From: Aptenodytes patagonicus
Taxonomy: Eukaryota > Chordata > Aves > Sphenisciformes > Spheniscidae
Assembly: GCF_965638725.1 (NCBI RefSeq)
Contig: NC_134981.1
Coordinates: 48,140,849-48,204,848, forward strand
DNA: 64,000 bases
Reading direction: 5' to 3'
The notes beneath the pieces are model-generated. The model was not told where the DNA came from and did not search any database. It worked only from the letters and a program-made list of their open reading frames with translations. Shown one piece after another: positions 23,003-33,499 of this stretch (its first letter is position 1; every line of letters begins with the position of its first letter). The position numbers were made by a program, and so were the translations under genes.

Positions 23003-24836
23003 CTATTCCTGGTTGGAGTCTTCATTACTTGATTTTTGTAACTGCAAAACAGAAGTCACTTCATCAGGGTCAAAAGTACAATCAGCCCTTCTCCTCTGCC
23101 CAACAGGCACTGGAGCAGTAATTTTCCTGGATGGATGCTTTTTGGCTGTTGTTTTTCCTTGCAGTTCCTGTACCTGAGCTTCTAGTCTCCAGGTAGGTTC
23201 ACCATCCCACTTCCTCATGTCCTCCCCCTGGTCATGCAGGAAGAACCACAGGGTTGCACGTGGTGTGCGCCACCGGTACCCTCTCCCTTGAGCATAAAAA
23301 GGCTGACTCTTAATAGCTGAGACCTTGGTTGGTGTGGGTGAGGAAGACCTATCCTTCTCGGCTTGCTCGGACAATTTTTGGGTCAGTTTCTCTGCAGGCC
23401 TATAGGGAGGAAGCAAGATTATCTTTGTATTCTCGGAGTTGTCTAGCCAATCCATCTATAGTTGGTACCTCCGTGTCTGTCCAGCTCATTATTGCCAGGG
23501 TGTTGGTGTATGACGTCGGTGCATTTTGTATAAACTTTCGCCACATGGGCCACGTGCACCGGATGTCTTCTGGGTCTTTGGATACCTGGTCATCATCCAG
23601 GTTGTTATAGATCACCTCCACCACAGCTAATTCCCTCAGATACTGGATACCTCCTTCAATGGTGGTCCACTTGCTTCAGGAATTTGCAAGATCTTCCTTG
23701 AAGGGATACCCGTCCTTCACGCTTGACAGGAGCCGACGCCAAAGACTGAGGACTCCTGCCCTTTTTCCAATCCCTTTGTCAATGGCCTTATCCTTAGCAA
23801 GGGATCCCAGCTGCCGGGCTTCCTTACCCTCTAATTCCTGACTACTGGTCCCAATATCCCAGCATCGGAGTAACCAGCTGAGAATTAGCTCGCCTGGTTG
23901 ATGGCTAAAATCTTTTCGCGTATCTCGCAGCTCACTTAGGGATAGGGATCGGGTGGTTTCTGTCTCATTTATGATTTCAGTCTCTTCCTCCTCCTGTTCT
24001 TGTGACTGCTCTGCTGCAGAACAGGCTGTCTCTTCTGATTCTCCCTCCTGCTCCCTCTTAGGAGAAGCTTCTTCATCCCTTACTAAACGAGTTGACTTCC
24101 GTTTCCATTGTTTCTTTTTAGTTATAGGGGTGACTGATATAGTGTCTGGTTTAGCCATAGTGTCTGTTGGTATGTTTTCAGATCCAGAGACCCTCTCTTT
24201 TCCTTGAGGGTGCTGCATAATATTGAGCAGTGTTTGGTATATGCTGGCCAGGGCCCAGCACAGTGCGGTAAGTTGTGCCTCTTTGGAATCACCAAGGCAT
24301 CTTTTTTTCAAACATTCTATCACTTCATTAGGATCCTGCAGTTGTTCGGGAGTGAAGTCCCAGACCATTGGAGGTGGGAAGTTTTCTAGATACCTGCCCA
24401 TATTCTCCCACATGCCTCGCCACCCATGACCATACTGTCGTGGAGCCTGGGTCATATTTGTAAATTGCTTGTTAACCTTAGACAAAACCGAAGCAATATT
24501 CCTAAGAAATACCAATAGAAATATTTTAACTACCCAAGGATGTTCAAGATACTGAAGGGTTATTGTAACGAGGGAGAAAACATCACAGAAGAAGGTGGTG
24601 AAGGTGCCATTCTGTATTTCCTCCACAAAAAACCTCTCAGAGGTAGAAGTATCATTGTTAATTGTCTCCATGAGATGGTTCCCGAAGTACACTAATGGCT
24701 TCAGTACAGAGCCCAAACACCAGATTAAGCTCAAGGCCAGTGTTTTAATAATAAATCTCCCAGGCAAAACATCACTAATCACTACAGAGCACAGCAAACT
24801 GCAAAAGCCAACACCAGTCTTTAACATGTACAGCAA
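23003..24836 (-). pseudogene. Retroviral gag-like region with hydrophobic N-terminal extension
   Basis: A 386-codon frame (24836-23676) is followed by two more frames (23624-23400 and 23455-23003), implying at least two frameshifts. About 130 N-terminal residues include hydrophobic segments that look membrane-spanning (near residues 8-50 and 80-110). Next comes a matrix-like part beginning near MTQAPRQYGHGWRGMWENMG, then a charged, Glu-rich linker and a capsid-like block. I did not see a CCHC zinc knuckle. It belongs to a gag type frequent in bird ERVs (recollection, not verified). Confidence 0.75.
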
Positions 24837-24973
24837 AAAAAAAAGAGCATGGCATAGATCAGATAAACTAATATTGAGAACAGATGAATCAATATCATGA
24901 CCTGCAACTGTTAACAGATATAAATCCCTTCTAATACGCTCAGGTCAATCTGTTATTATCTGAAACCCTTCTA

Positions 24974-24991
24974 GCCCCACGTTGGGCACCA
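24974..24991 (-). promoter_or_regulatory. Retroviral primer-binding site (tRNA-Lys type, one mismatch)
   Basis: The minus strand reads TGGTGCCCAACGTGGGGC, which differs at one base from the tRNA-Lys(1,2) primer site used by many betaretroviruses. It starts 8 bases after the LTR end, a longer spacing than usual. It confirms that 25000-25599 is the 5' LTR. Confidence 0.75.
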
Positions 24992-24999
24992 AAAAGGGC

Positions 25000-25599
25000 T
25001 GTCGTGGTTTAACCCCAGCCAGCAACTAAGCACCACACAGCCGCTCGCTCACTCCCCCAGCCCCGGTGGGATGGGGGAGAGAATCGGAAGGGTAAAAGTG
25101 AGAAAACTTGTGGGTTGAGATAAAGACAGTTTAATAGGCAAAGCAAAAGCTGCACACGCAAGCAAAGCAAAACAGGGAATTCATTCACTGCTTCCCATCG
25201 GCAGGCAGGTGTTCAGCCATCTCCAGGAAAGCAGGGCTCCATCACATGTAACGGTTACTTGGGAAGACAAAACGCCATCACTCCCAACGTCCCCCCCTTC
25301 CTTCTTCTTCCCCCAGCTTTTATTACTGAGCATGACGTCATATGGTATGGAATATCCCTTTGGTCAGTTGGGGTCAGCTGTCCCAGCTGTGTCCCCTCCC
25401 AACTTCTTGTGCACCCCCAGCCTACATGCTGGCAGGGCAGCGTGAGAAGCAGAGAAGGCCTTGACTGTGTGTAAGCACTGCTCAGCAGTAACTAAAACAT
25501 CCCTGTGTTATCAACACTGTTTCCAGCACAAATCCAAAACATAGCCCCATACTAGCTACTATGAAGAAAATTAACTCTATCCCAGCCAAAACCAGCACA
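25000..25599 (-). mobile_element. 5' LTR of the provirus (family A)
   Basis: This 600-bp LTR has TG...CA ends on the minus strand. It has a CRE TGACGTCA (25333-25340), a TATA-like AATAAAAG just downstream, and ATTAAA before the U5 part. The R region is the GGAAGAAGAAGGAAGGG type also found at 45828, 50946 and 58835. Confidence 0.92.
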
Positions 25600-25689
25600 C
25601 CCACCAAGACAAAGTTATGGGAGCTAACAACTCAAGCCATTGTCAAGGCCCTGAGCGCACTAATAGGCCTAAATGGCCCTGACCAGCCT

Positions 25690-25880
25690 CTCCTGAGGCC
25701 TCTGCCCACACCCTCTGCCCATGGGCCCAGGAGCCCCATTTAAGCTCAGGCCTGGAACTTTGGTCCCTGCTTGACGTACTTTATAGGTGTACCTCTGTAC
25801 TGCACCATTACAGCTATGCTTGTGTGCAGCTTTGGATCTCGTTGATCTGGACCCTGACCTTAGATCTGCCTTGTCACTAT
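25690..25880 (+). repeat. Family C dispersed repeat fragment
   Basis: GACCCTGACCTTAGATCTGCCTTGTCACTATG-like wording, seen here in pieces (for example GATCTGCCTTGTCACTAT at 25864-25881), matches 15590-15660 and 54930-54960. Class unknown. Surrounding DNA from 25881 to 26239 shows nothing recognisable. Confidence 0.45.
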
Positions 25881-26239
25881 GCATTTGCACATTTGAAATC
25901 CTTAAAGATATGAAACTTCCCATTTGTAGCTTCACAGTAATTCCTTGAGGCATCACTGGCACAAAAGTCCACTCACAAAAATGGTATGTACATGAAAAAT
26001 GCTAGACACCTATAGTGTGCTCACTTATTTTTGCCACTGTAAGTTTGTGAAGTGTACTAGTCTAGAGAGATTCCTCTGCCATTTCTCTTTTCCATCTTGC
26101 TCTAACACCTGCCCAAACTGCAAAGTGTGCCCGCGCACAGCCTACTCACTACAGAAAACAAAATTCACAGGGAAATGGGCCTGGGTTTCCTACATCACCA
26201 ATGACCAAGACAACATCCTCACATCCTTAAAGACAACCT

Positions 26240-27450
26240 TACCAACCTGATCTCCTTCTATGACCAGGTGACCCGCCTAGTGGATGAGGGAAAGGCTGTG
26301 GATGTGGTCTACCTGGACTTCAGTAAGGCCTTTGACACTGTCTCCCACAGCATTCTCCTAGAGAAGCTGGCGGCTCATGGCTTAGACAGGTGTACTCTGC
26401 GCTGGGTCAAAAACTGGCTGGACGGCCGGGCCCAGAGAGTTGTGGTGAATGGAGTTCAATCCAGTTGGCGGCTGGTCACGAGCGGTGTTCCCCAGGGCTC
26501 AGTTTTGGGGCCGGTCTTGTTTAATATCTTTATCGATGATCTGGACGAGGGGATTGAGTGCACCCTCAGTAAGTTTGCAGGCGACACCAAGTTGGGCGGG
26601 AGTGTTGATCTGCTCGAGGGTAGGAAGGCTCTGCAGAGGGACCTGGACAGGCTGGATGGATGGGCCAAGGCCAATTGTATGAGATTCAACAAGGCCAAGT
26701 GCCGGGTCCTGCACTTCGGCCACAACAACCCCATGCAGCGCTACAGGCTTGGGGAAGAGTGGCTGGAAAGCTGCCCAGCGGAAAAGGACCTGGGGGTGCT
26801 GGTTGACAGCCGGCTGAACATGAGCCGGCAGTGTGCCCAGGCGGCCAAGAAGGCCAATGGCATCCTGGCCTGTATCAGAAATAGTGTGGCCAGCAGGAGT
26901 AGGGAAGTGATTGTGCCCCTGTACTCGGCACTGGTGAGGCCCCACCTCGACTACTGTGTTTAGTTTTGGGCCCCTCACTACAAGCAAGACATTGAGGTGC
27001 TGGAGCGTGTCCGGAGAAGGGCAACGAGGCTGGTGAGGGGTCTGGAGAACAAGTCTTATGAGGAGCGGCTGAGGGAACTAGGGTTGTTTAGCCTGGAGAA
27101 AAGGAGGCTCAGGGGAGACCTCATCGCTCTCTACAACTACCTGAAAGGAGGTTGTAGCGAGGTGGGTGTCGGTCTCTTCTCCCAAGTAACTAGCGATAGG
27201 ATGAGAGGAAATGGCCTCAAGTTGCGGCAGGGGAGGTTTAGATTGGATGTAAGGAAAAATTTCTTTACTGAAAGAGTGGTGAAACATTGGAACAGGCTGC
27301 CCAGGGAAGCGGTGGAGTCCCCATCCCTGGAGGTATTTAAAAGACGAGTAGATGAGGCACTTAGGGACATGGTTTAGTGGGTGGTGGTGTTGGGTTGCTG
27401 GTTGGACTTGATGATCTTAGAGGTCTTTTCCAACCTCTATGATTTTATGA
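26240..27450 (+). mobile_element. Young CR1 LINE, one nonsense mutation
   Basis: RT is read from 26268 ([20 protein letters not shown] region) with [16 protein letters not shown] and the altered catalytic box FAGDTK (Gly codon 26580-26582). A TAG at 26961-26963 interrupts the frame, which continues in the same phase to 27377 (RDMV end). The 3' tail ends near 27450. The 5' part is missing. Sequence is very close to the copies at 12483, 20863, 34950 and 44050. Confidence 0.92.
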
Positions 27451-27766
27451 CAAAAGCACAATACCCATTAGCTTCAATGTGGACAGAGTTTTGGTTTTGG
27501 TTATCATCAGGAGCAACCCGCATAAACAGAGGTAGAAAAGTGTTTTTTCCAGAAGTGGCTAGGCATGGGGAGAGGCAAAAATTTCTTCCTTTTCTTTCTG
27601 CCTCCCAGCAGGAGACTCCTATATGGAAAAAGCTACCACAGCTGAGATTTGCAAGTTTCAGAAATGACTAGGGGATCAAGACTTCTCAGTTAAAGAGGTC
27701 CAGTGTTCCAAGGTGAGGGTTCAAGCACTTCCTAAAGGTTGAGATTCCTGGTGGATGGAAACAGCT

Positions 27767-28320
27767 TGTACTGGGTTTGGCTGAGATGGAGTTAACTTTC
27801 TTCATAGCAGCCTGTATGGTGCTGTGTTTTGGATTTGTGACCAAAACAGTGTTGATAATACAGGGATGTTTTCATTATTGCTGAGCAGTGCTTACACAGC
27901 GTCAAGGCCTTCTCTGTTTCTCACACCGCCCCGCCAGCAAGTAGGCTGGGGGTGCACAAGAAGTTGGGAGGGGACACAGCTGGGACAGCTGACCCCAACT
28001 GACCAAAGGGATATTCCATACCATATGACATCACGCTCAGCAATAAATCGGGGGGGCGGGGGGAGTTTTTCCAAAGTACCATTGCTTGGGGACTGGCTTG
28101 GCATTGGGCTTATGGTGGGAGGTGGTGGGTGATTGCCTGTAGAGCACTTGTGTTGTTTGGGTTTTTTTTTTTTTTCCCTTCACTTATTAGACTGCCTTTA
28201 TCTCAGCCCATGAGTTTTCTCACTTTTGCCCTTCGGATTGTCTCCCTCATCTTGCTGGTGGATGGAGTGAGAGAGCAACTGGATGAGGGCTTATCTGCTA
28301 GCCAGGGTTAACCCATCACA
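27767..28320 (+). mobile_element. Solo LTR, family A (diverged)
   Basis: It starts TGTACTGGGTTTGGCTGAG and ends GGTTAACCCATCACA. The CRE has decayed to TGACATCA (28026-28033). It carries several substitutions and a poly-T tract. Flanking target duplications are not clear, so the ends are approximate by a few bases. Confidence 0.8.
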
Positions 28321-29344
28321 AACCTTCAAATGTCTGAAAATCAGTGCCATGTTAAGGGTGGGCAAAAGGCTGCTATGTACAGCTCAATAACAGTCTGGGA
28401 GTGCCAAGATCATCCCTCCTGAAAAAATATTTTACCTGTAAGATCTCATCACTAAAACCAAGAATTCAGTAAAATTCAAAACGGAATTGGTAGCAATAAT
28501 ACTGTAACTTAAGAGTTATGTTAATATAATGTGTGAAAGAGATAGGACCGCTTATGCTTCTGAGTTTAAGGCAATCTTCAAAAGAGATTAAGATGAGCTT
28601 TTCATAAGGGACAGATAATTCCCTTCCTGCTTACCACAGGGTTTCTTGTTTCTTCCTTTAAGAGTCAAGACACTTAACTACACAGAGAACAGGTCTGATC
28701 TGACCAACTCCAAATCAAAGTTACCAATACAGAATCTTAGTGCACTATAATACAAGGTTATGCACGATATTGGTCATTTACCAAAGATCTGCAGTTGGTA
28801 AGAGGTCTCTCTGCCTCAAGGAGCAATCTTGAGAGGTGTTCCAGCTCAAGGGGAGATCACTGCCGTGCAGCCAGCTGCTTAGCAGGGAGAGCTCAAAGAA
28901 GGCTCACCTAGGCTGTCATATTTATGGAATAAAGTGGTTTGCTTGTAGTCAAATTATATGCAATGGAAAAGATATGCATGACTCCTTGTACCCACAACTT
29001 ACTTTGTTCCTTGACAAATGAGTCTTGGAAAAGCTACCTGCTATTCATGTGTTAATTGCATGATCGGTGTTCCAGTTTCCAAGCTCATATACATCGATGC
29101 TCACCATGTCACTTTGTTCCTTTGTGGGTTTTCAGGGAACAGATTGGAACTAAAGTTCTTGGCCCAGTTACAGACTAGGCCTTTACTTCCTTTGGAGCCT
29201 GAACCAAACTACCACTAGTTTGGTCAAAGAGTCGAGTGCATCCGTCACAACTTGCCTGATGTTCTAGACTTTCAGCTGAACCTAGCTACTGTTTCTTGGT
29301 CTGGCATAGTTGCCTTGCTCAGGTATTGTGGGACTAGGCCCTGG
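28321..29344. other. Intergenic DNA with a family C fragment
   Basis: Nothing was recognised from 28321 to 29150. Positions 29155-29344 resemble family C (GCCTTGCTCAGGTATTGTGGGA matches 55107-55130 in shortened form). Confidence 0.4.
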
Positions 29345-29807
29345 CTGGCAAGGCCCTGGAAAGATAATGGAGTAAACTCCTTTAGAAGCCATTTCCAAAC
29401 TTAATAACAAAAAGGTGATTGAGAGGAGTCAACATGGATTTACAAAGGACAAATCATGTATGACCAAACGGATATCATTCTATAATGAAATTACCGGCTT
29501 GGTGGCTGAGGGGAGAGCAGTGGATGTTGTTTATCTTGACTTTAGCAAGGCTTATGATGCAAAACTGGGAGGAGTGGCTGATGCACCAGACAGTCATGCT
29601 GCCATTCAGAGGGACCTCCACAGGCTGGAGAAATGCCAGACAGGAACCTCATGAAGTTCAATGAAGGGTAATGCCAAGTCCTGCTCCTGGGGAGGAATAA
29701 CCCCATGCACCAGTACATGCTGGGGGCTGACCGACTGGAAAGCAGCTCTGCAGAGAAGCACCTGGGGGTCCTGGTGGACAAAGAGTTGAACATGATCAAG
29801 CAATGGG
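29345..29807 (+). mobile_element. CR1 fragment with internal deletion
   Basis: The RT motifs SQHGFTKDKSCMTK and [13 protein letters not shown] are directly joined to DAKLGGVADAPDSHAAIQRD, so about 80 codons between the two RT blocks are missing. The CR1 ends at a junction with LTR family B near 29807. Strongly diverged. Confidence 0.82.
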
Positions 29808-30250
29808 CCCTTGCTGGTTGGCTACTGGGGGACTAGGGAAGTCCCAGCCAGCTCTGTGTGTGTGTGTGTGTGTGTTGGTCTGTACCAGCAACTGGGAGTG
29901 GGGCTGCAGCCTCAGGGGCTCATATGTGCAGGTGCCAGAAACTGGGGAGACTGGGATCCAGGGATCCAGGGGCCAGCTACTGGGCAGACTGAGTGTCTGA
30001 GCCCAGCTGCTGGAGGGATTCACATTGTACTTAGGTATATATATTTCCCACTAACAGAAGTTCAGGCTGCTCAGCCTGAGAAGGGAACAGGGGAGGCCGT
30101 TGGTGCTGTCTGTGTTCATGCGAGTACTCTGTGTGGCTGTGCTCTGTGTGGCTGGCTGTGTATATATGTGTGTGTATATATAGTATATAGCATAAGCTGC
30201 TTATGAGAAATATGTGCTCAGCCTTGCTACTGGAGAGACTGGGTGACCAA
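29808..30250 (+). mobile_element. LTR family B fragment
   Basis: It aligns with 7545-8060: CCCAGCCAGCTCTGTGTG, the ACCAGCAACTGGGAGTGGGG unit, CCAGCTACTGGGCAGACTGA, and the ATATATTTCCCACTA segment. A (TG) microsatellite lies at 29857-29876. Only the distal part of the LTR is present. Confidence 0.6.
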
Positions 30251-30359
30251 GTCAAACTAGGAGGAACCTGAGCCCCAGAGATTGCCGCAGGAGGTCTAGA
30301 TGACGTGGGTGGGAGGAGGAATCCTCTAGGATCCCAAGCTTATCAGATCAAGTAACTTT

Positions 30360-31420
30360 AACATCCTTGTTAAGAGATGTTAGGAACAGCCACTGACTCC
30401 AGCAGGACTTCCTCCTGCCCAGCTGCTGGAGCTCAGCCCAATGCACCTGGGGACCTGGGAGTCTCTGCCCCAGGCTGAAGGATGCCACTGCTGGTTTCCT
30501 GTTTGCAGGCTCAACCTGTAGCGAAGCTGAGCATGTATCCCAGAGACACACACAGGACACTGACACATCCGGCTACACAGACAAAGTGCTGCCTTCAACA
30601 GTACCTACATAAAACATAGACAATCAAGTCCCCTTCCTCCTCTTCGGCTCATAGAGATAGAAGGTCACTAGTGAAAGCACACACATAACACTCTCTAGAG
30701 TCACAAACATATTCACAGGTCCCCCAAGTACTGGCATGCCAACCTCTGTCTGTTCGGTATCCCTGCCTGGATCCCAGGCCCTCTTGCTTGCTTCACAGGT
30801 CTCCTACTCACCAGCTAGTTGCTGACACCACAGGCCAGAGGCACCTACACCCCTGGTCTGACTCCAGTTGCTAGCACCAAGTCCACTCACACCAGTCCCC
30901 CCAGTAGCTGGCACTCTGGACACAACAAGATGATCCAGAGAGTTATTGCCCATACAGCTACTGATGCTGAGACCTCCATTCTCTCCAGCTGCAGGCACCA
31001 CAGGCCCAGGGTGCCTATACGCCCAGTCTGACTCCAGTACTTGGCCCTGTATCTATTCACGCCTGTCTCACCAGTAGCTGGCACCTAGTCCTTGCAGTGT
31101 ACACACATATGCACAAGGGATAGAGAGTGAGCTTATGCAGATAGTTAAGAAAAGATTTAATAAGAAGATAGGACAGACTGCAGTGATCAGGCGCAGGGCT
31201 CGGTCAGACAAGCGTACTGACCGACCCCATTTTACATGGGCCTGGCCCCTTTTATAGCCCTTTCTGTCTATTCCTCCTTTGTTCCTCCCCAGTTCCCTTC
31301 CCCTGCACATTGCCTCATGAGCTGGCACAGTTCCACCGACCTCCCAACACCCTGGACCCTCAGGTTTGCATCCTTATCAGTTCCAAAGACTGGTTTTGCC
31401 TGTAGTTTCTTGAGAGCCCA
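30360..31420 (-). mobile_element. LTR family B, reverse orientation
   Basis: On the minus strand a TATA box (TATAAAAG, 31249-31256) is followed 90 bases later by ATTAAA (31156-31161) and then by many CCAGCTACTGG / CCAGTTGCTAGC-like units down to about 30790. Distal homology to the other B copies continues to about 30500. The order TATA, polyA signal, long repeated tail supports an LTR with a short R and a long U5. The exact ends were not found. Confidence 0.6.
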
Positions 31421-31790
31421 TCAATTAGTGTGAGTGGAGAGGTTTATTTGTTGTCTTTGTCTCCATTATGTTTGCCTGTCAGGTTTGTGTCTGTATGTTT
31501 TGTTTATGGCTTCCTCCTTTACCCTAGTATCCCATTTGACAAGGTTCTTGATCAGATAATCTTACTGAAATAAACATTCCACATACCCTCATCAATTAGT
31601 GTGACTGACCAGGTTTGCTTCTCATCACTGCCTCCCTTATCATTTGTCAGCCAGGTTTGTGTCCCTGTATGTTCTTGTTTACAGCTTCCTCCTTTTCTTA
31701 TTATCCCTTTTTGCATTGAAAAGGCCCTTGACCAAATACCCTTAAAGGAACAGACACTCTCCTTCCACATACGCTTACAATTCTAAAAAT
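31419..31790 (+). repeat. Diverged tandem pair (family E) spanning the right inner breakpoint
   Basis: Two units start with CATCAATTAGTGTGA (31419 and 31589), a period of about 170 bp. Both contain TGTCAG(CC)AGGTTTGTGTC and GCTTCCTCCTTT landmarks in the same order. The second unit runs without interruption across 31636/31637, the inner end of the right arm. Confidence 0.7.
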
Positions 31791-32067
31791 CACTTTCCTT
31801 TCTATTTCATTTCTTGTATCCTTAGGTTGTTGGTTCCGAGGGAGCAAGAACCACCTTTATATTCTGTATCTATCACTGGTTCTAGTCTCTGGATAGAACT
31901 TCTAGAACTTCTAGAATTTATGGTAACACTAATAATGATTAAAAGCCATAATAGTATACAGGTACCTGAAATAATGTGACCACCCAAACACAAGGCATGG
32001 ATATTTATTGCAAGTTATGGCAGAGCTCGAATAGACCAACATAGCAAGTACTGGGGCACTGACTGAT

Positions 32068-32648
32068 TGTCCTGGTTTTGGCTGGGATAAAGTTAATTTT
32101 CTTCCTAGTAGCTAGTATAGTGCTGTGTTTTGGATTTAGGATGAGAATAATGTGATAACACACTGATGTTTTAGTTGTTGCTAAGCAGTGTTTATACTAA
32201 GTCAAGGACTTTTCAGCTTCCCATACTCTGCAAGCAAGGAGGTGCACAAGAAGCTGGGAGGGAGCACAGCCAGGACAGCTGACCCAAACTGGCCAAAGGG
32301 CTATTCCATACCATATGACGTCATGCTCGGTATATAAGCTGGGGGGAGTTGGCCGGGGGGCGGTGATTGCTGCTCAGGGACTGGCTAGGCGTCGGTCGGT
32401 GGGTGGTGAGCAGTTGCATCACTTGTTTTTCCTGGGTTTTGTTCCTCTCTCTCTTGTTGTTTTCCTTTTAATTACAATTTATTATTATTATTTAATATTT
32501 ATTTCAAGTATTAAACTGTTCTTATCTCAACCCACGAGTTTTCTTACTTTTGCTCTTCCGATTCTGTCCCCCATCCCACCGGGGGGGCGGGGAGGGTGAG
32601 CGAGCGGCTGTGTGGTGCTCGGTTGCCGACTGGGGTTAAACCATGACA
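32068..32648 (+). mobile_element. Solo LTR, family A (right arm)
   Basis: Mirror copy of 15970-16550, with ATCAG-type duplications (CTGAT on this strand) at 32063-32067 and 32649-32653. It has a CRE at 32316-32323, TATATAAG at 32331-32338 and ATTAAA at 32510-32515. Confidence 0.93.
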
Positions 32649-32653
32649 CTGAT

Positions 32654-33499
32654 ACAAGTGTTTGCCTCTATGTTTGCAAGAGAAACAGCAGAAAGACCAG
32701 GTAGCTCAGAGAGAAGGTAATAATAGAAGCCCAAATCCAGAAGCATCCTTCTTGTGCTCAGAGAATCAGGATCTTGTTATCTGGGAGCAGCAAGGGCCGG
32801 CTGTTCCACAACAGCAGGTGAGCCAGGAGCCGAGGGTGACAGCAAAGCATGCAGGGGGGCAGTGACCTCACTGACAGGGCCCAAACCCATAGTACCCAAA
32901 CAAGGAGAGCAAAGCAGGTCTGGTGACAGTGACTAGGGTCAGCCACAGTCCAATGAAGGCCAGGCAAAGCCATAGTGACAAGGCAGGTCCGAGGTCAGGC
33001 CAGTAAGTCAGTCCACAGGTCAGGGTCTATGTTAGGAATTGCCAAATCCAGTAGCCCGATAGAGGCAAGGCTGCTGCAGCTCCATCTTCCCAGGTCTAGC
33101 CAGTAGTGAAGCTGAGCATGTATTCCCAATAGGCACACATGCACACATACACACTATATACATATATATGTGTGTGTGTGTGTATGTAGGTACACGGCCG
33201 GCCAAACAGATCAACACAGACAGAAAACACAGCACCCACACAAACACAAAGAGCACAAACGGCCTGATCCTGTTCCCCTCTCTAGTTGATCGGGATGAAA
33301 GCCCATTAGTGTAAAATATACACATATGTAATATGGATCTCTCCAGTAGCTGGCCCCTAGATCCCTTGGTCTCCCAAGTTGCTGGCATCTGGACATATGA
33401 GCCCCCAAGGCCTGCCACCTCACTCCAGCTGTTGGTACTCAGACCGTCTCTCTCTCTCTCTCCCCCCCCGGTTTCCCTCCAGTAACTGGGTTTAGACAC
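32654..33499 (-). mobile_element. LTR family B fragment plus family C repeat (right arm)
   Basis: Exact mirror of 15119-15964. Microsatellite and homopolymer lengths are the same in both arms: C8 at 33472-33479 next to a (TC) run. Confidence 0.6.

Larger units (their letters stand above)
20031..25599 (-). mobile_element. Endogenous retrovirus with an inverted partial LTR at its 3' end
   Basis: Reading on the minus strand: LTR 25599-25000, primer-binding site, gag, protease, the start of RT (split by a CR1), then at 20315-20031 an LTR fragment in the opposite orientation. Both outer ends are the U3 terminus TGTGCTGGTTTTGGCTGGGA. The duplication CCCAC flanks the whole (20026-20030 and 25600-25604), so this looks like a single integration event. 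RNase H, integrase and env are absent. All reading frames are broken, so the element is replication-dead. Family A solo LTRs elsewhere in the window belong to the same group. Confidence 0.85.

Noticed and set aside
24700..24836. Hydrophobic frame as a retroviral envelope protein
   Set aside because: It lies directly after the primer-binding site and in frame with gag, not at the 3' side of pol. No envelope landmarks were seen.
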